Shown in pieces: positions 62,709 to 64,000 of a DNA stretch of 64,000 bases. The translations under genes were made by a program, and so were the position numbers. A model generated the notes under the pieces. It saw only the letters and a list, made by a program, of their open reading frames with translations. It had not been told where the DNA came from and did no database searches. Numbering within the stretch: the stretch's first letter is position 1; the number at the start of each line of letters is the position of its first letter. Source of the stretch: Clostridiales bacterium COT073_COT-073 (lineage in GTDB: Bacteria; Bacillota; Clostridia; Lachnospirales; Vallitaleaceae); the NCBI GenBank assembly GCA_003858485.1, contig RQYD01000022.1, positions 30,672 to 94,671 on the forward strand. Reading direction: 5' to 3'.

Positions 62709-63881
62709 CTAACAGCATCTAATGTTTAAAAGTTTTTCAACTCTTTGATCCTTTTGGTAAAGAGTCATTGTTGCTTCTCCCCAATCTTCAATTGCAGTCT
62801 TTTCACCACTTGCAATTTCTTCAATTTTCTTCAAAATAAGATCTCCTGCTTGATCAATACTCATTTTATTTTTCATTATATCAGAAACATCTATATCCAT
62901 ATCTTCATTGAATAGTTCTTCATTACCACTTACTCGAATAACGGGAACAATTGGGCTGTTAAAGCCAGCTGATCCGCATGTCCACAAAATCAAATGTGCT
63001 CCAAACGAAGCAAAATTAATTGCTGACCCACCACATAGCATTGTTGCTTCAGACAAATAAAATCCTGGTGTTGTAGGCTTATCAATAAAGTCCTTATTGA
63101 TCTGCAAAACATTTTGAATTGGTTTATTTCCCATTTTATGCAAAGCTCCTAAAGATTTTTCTTCTATTGTTGTCAAACCACCAATGCTATTCCCAATGCT
63201 CATCGTTTCGATATCCGTTCCTTCAACACTCCATCTACGTCTTTCATTTTCTATCAACCATTCTATTTTTTCTGCAACATTAGAATTCACTGCACGTTTC
63301 TTTAAAATCTCATTACAACCTTGAAGTTCAAACAATTCTCCTCCTATACATGTCGCACCTAAATCAATTAATTTATCTACCGCATTGCCTACACTAGGGT
63401 TAGAAGCAATACCTGAACTGGTATCACTTCCTCCGCATTTTACTCCTACAATCAAGCGACTAATCGGAAATTCCTTTGGTTCAAGCTTTTCTATCATGCG
63501 ATCCATTTCTAAGACCATTTTTATCCCTTTTTCAATAGTTCTTCTTGTCCCTTTTTCTTGCTGACAAATTATTGTTTCTACTGATTTCCCCAACATTTTA
63601 ATTGGTTTAGCAATCTGTTCTGGCAAAATGCTTCCGCATCCCATTGCAATCACTATTACTCCTGCTACATTAGGATTCTTCCCAACTTCAATCATTTGCA
63701 AAAATGTTTCTTCATTTCCCCCAAGCATACAGGTGTACCAATTTGTTAAGACAATAGCCTTATCACTTGTTTCTGCAATCTTTCTGGCAATACCTTCACA
63801 GCATTCATCCACTGCAATAATACAAATTTTATTTCTGATTCCAATACTTCCGTCCGATCTTTCATAACCTAAAAATTTCAT
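62709..63881 (-). CDS. UxaA family dehydratase, catalytic subunit (altronate/galactarate type)
   Basis: 390 residues matching the C-terminal domain of altronate/galactarate dehydratases: MKFLGYERSDGSIGIRNKICII at the start, IVIAMGCGSI, GVKCGGSDTSSGIASNPSVG (about 148-167), GGELFELQGCNEIL and CGGSAINFASFGAHLILWTCG. These enzymes dehydrate hexonates or hexarates with iron. The small SAF-domain subunit present in fused UxaA is absent; if split, its gene would lie upstream, beyond the window. AGGAGG precedes the ATG. Substrate specificity is not determinable. Confidence 0.9.
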   Translation of the reverse strand: MKFLGYERSDGSIGIRNKICIIAVDECCEGIARKIAETSDKAIVLTNWYTCMLGGNEETFLQMIEVGKNPNVAGVIVIAMGCGSILPEQIAKPIKMLGKSVETIICQQEKGTRRTIEKGIKMVLEMDRMIEKLEPKEFPISRLIVGVKCGGSDTSSGIASNPSVGNAVDKLIDLGATCIGGELFELQGCNEILKKRAVNSNVAEKIEWLIENERRRWSVEGTDIETMSIGNSIGGLTTIEEKSLGALHKMGNKPIQNVLQINKDFIDKPTTPGFYLSEATMLCGGSAINFASFGAHLILWTCGSAGFNSPIVPVIRVSGNEELFNEDMDIDVSDIMKNKMSIDQAGDLILKKIEEIASGEKTAIEDWGEATMTLYQKDQRVEKLLNIRCC

Positions 63882-64000
63882 TTCTCTTCCTCCTCAATTT
63901 TAATGGTAGTGTCAAAAACTACCTATATTTTTGTTACAAAATCTTATAAGAAACTTAATTTTAAGGGAAATCTAAAATAAAACGAGCATTGACCTCCCTT
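63882..64000. other. Upstream region of the UxaA-like gene, window edge
   Basis: Short AT-rich segment. On the minus strand a 12-residue open frame (REVNARFILDFP, then stop near 63961) runs off the window edge and could be the end of an upstream gene; this is a weak suggestion. No -24/-12 (GG-N10-GC) promoter was found. Confidence 0.3.

Noticed and set aside
63882..64000. Sigma-54 (-24/-12) promoter before the UxaA-like gene
   Set aside because: No TGGCA-N7-TGC pattern on the minus strand in this interval.

Overview
The window reads as chromosome of a low-GC Gram-positive anaerobe, most likely a Clostridia member close to Lachnospiraceae. The grounds are the rimP-nusA-rnpM-ylxQ-infB-rbfA-nrnA-truB-ribF operon, the radC-mreCD-PBP2-minCDE-rodA operon with an oversized PBP2, strong AGGAGG ribosome binding sites, several TTG starts, a Bacillus-type LexA box at recA, and an LPXTG surface protein. 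Most genes lie on the minus strand.

Layout. 1-1734: 3' part of a sortase-anchored surface protein; 1944-2612: peroxiredoxin. 2806-11242 (minus): a mannoside operon of two permeases, a binding lipoprotein, a GH2 beta-mannosidase, a GntR/LacI-hybrid regulator and a GH125 exo-alpha-1,6-mannosidase. 11552-19599 (minus): the nusA-infB translation operon. 19730-20988: a TRAP binding protein with a small-permease remnant and no large permease. 21359-24140 (plus): Rpn-type nuclease, tRNA-Ala(GGC), cytidylate-kinase-like protein and a small P-loop protein. 24318-32870 (minus): methylglyoxal synthase and the cell-shape/division operon. 33263-34500 (plus): split ThrE exporter. 34527-37210 (minus): recA and rho. 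37285-39367: a decayed IS1634-like element flanked by about 190-bp direct repeats. 39378-44199 (minus): DUF2721 protein, NUDIX hydrolase, LysM-5'-nucleotidase, YibE/F protein.

44543-53243 is the most striking segment. A catabolic islet (GH78 alpha-L-rhamnosidase, AraC regulator, GPH sugar symporter, GH3 beta-glucosidase) sits between two identical 99-bp direct repeats. The repeat is the 3' end of a HigA-type antitoxin gene: the gene is intact at the right end, and only its last 78 nt are present at the left end. The islet thus looks like a module integrated at a gene's 3' end, but it carries no recombinase of its own.

53579-60779 (minus) is a tight four-gene operon: a 139-aa protein that looks beta-grasp/ubiquitin-like, a 1.7-kb-codon giant DUF4132-type protein, a GNAT acetyltransferase and a secreted TPM-like membrane protein. 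It is the best candidate here for an uncharacterised system. 61320-63881 (minus) holds a UxaA-family dehydratase followed by rpoN (sigma-54).

Two further classes of intergenic structure recur: palindromic elements with GGCTGTTGC ends (22321, 39789, 40652) and clusters of tiny hairpins (22593-22805, 44285-44384). All functional calls come from reading the sequence and family knowledge; no database search was run.
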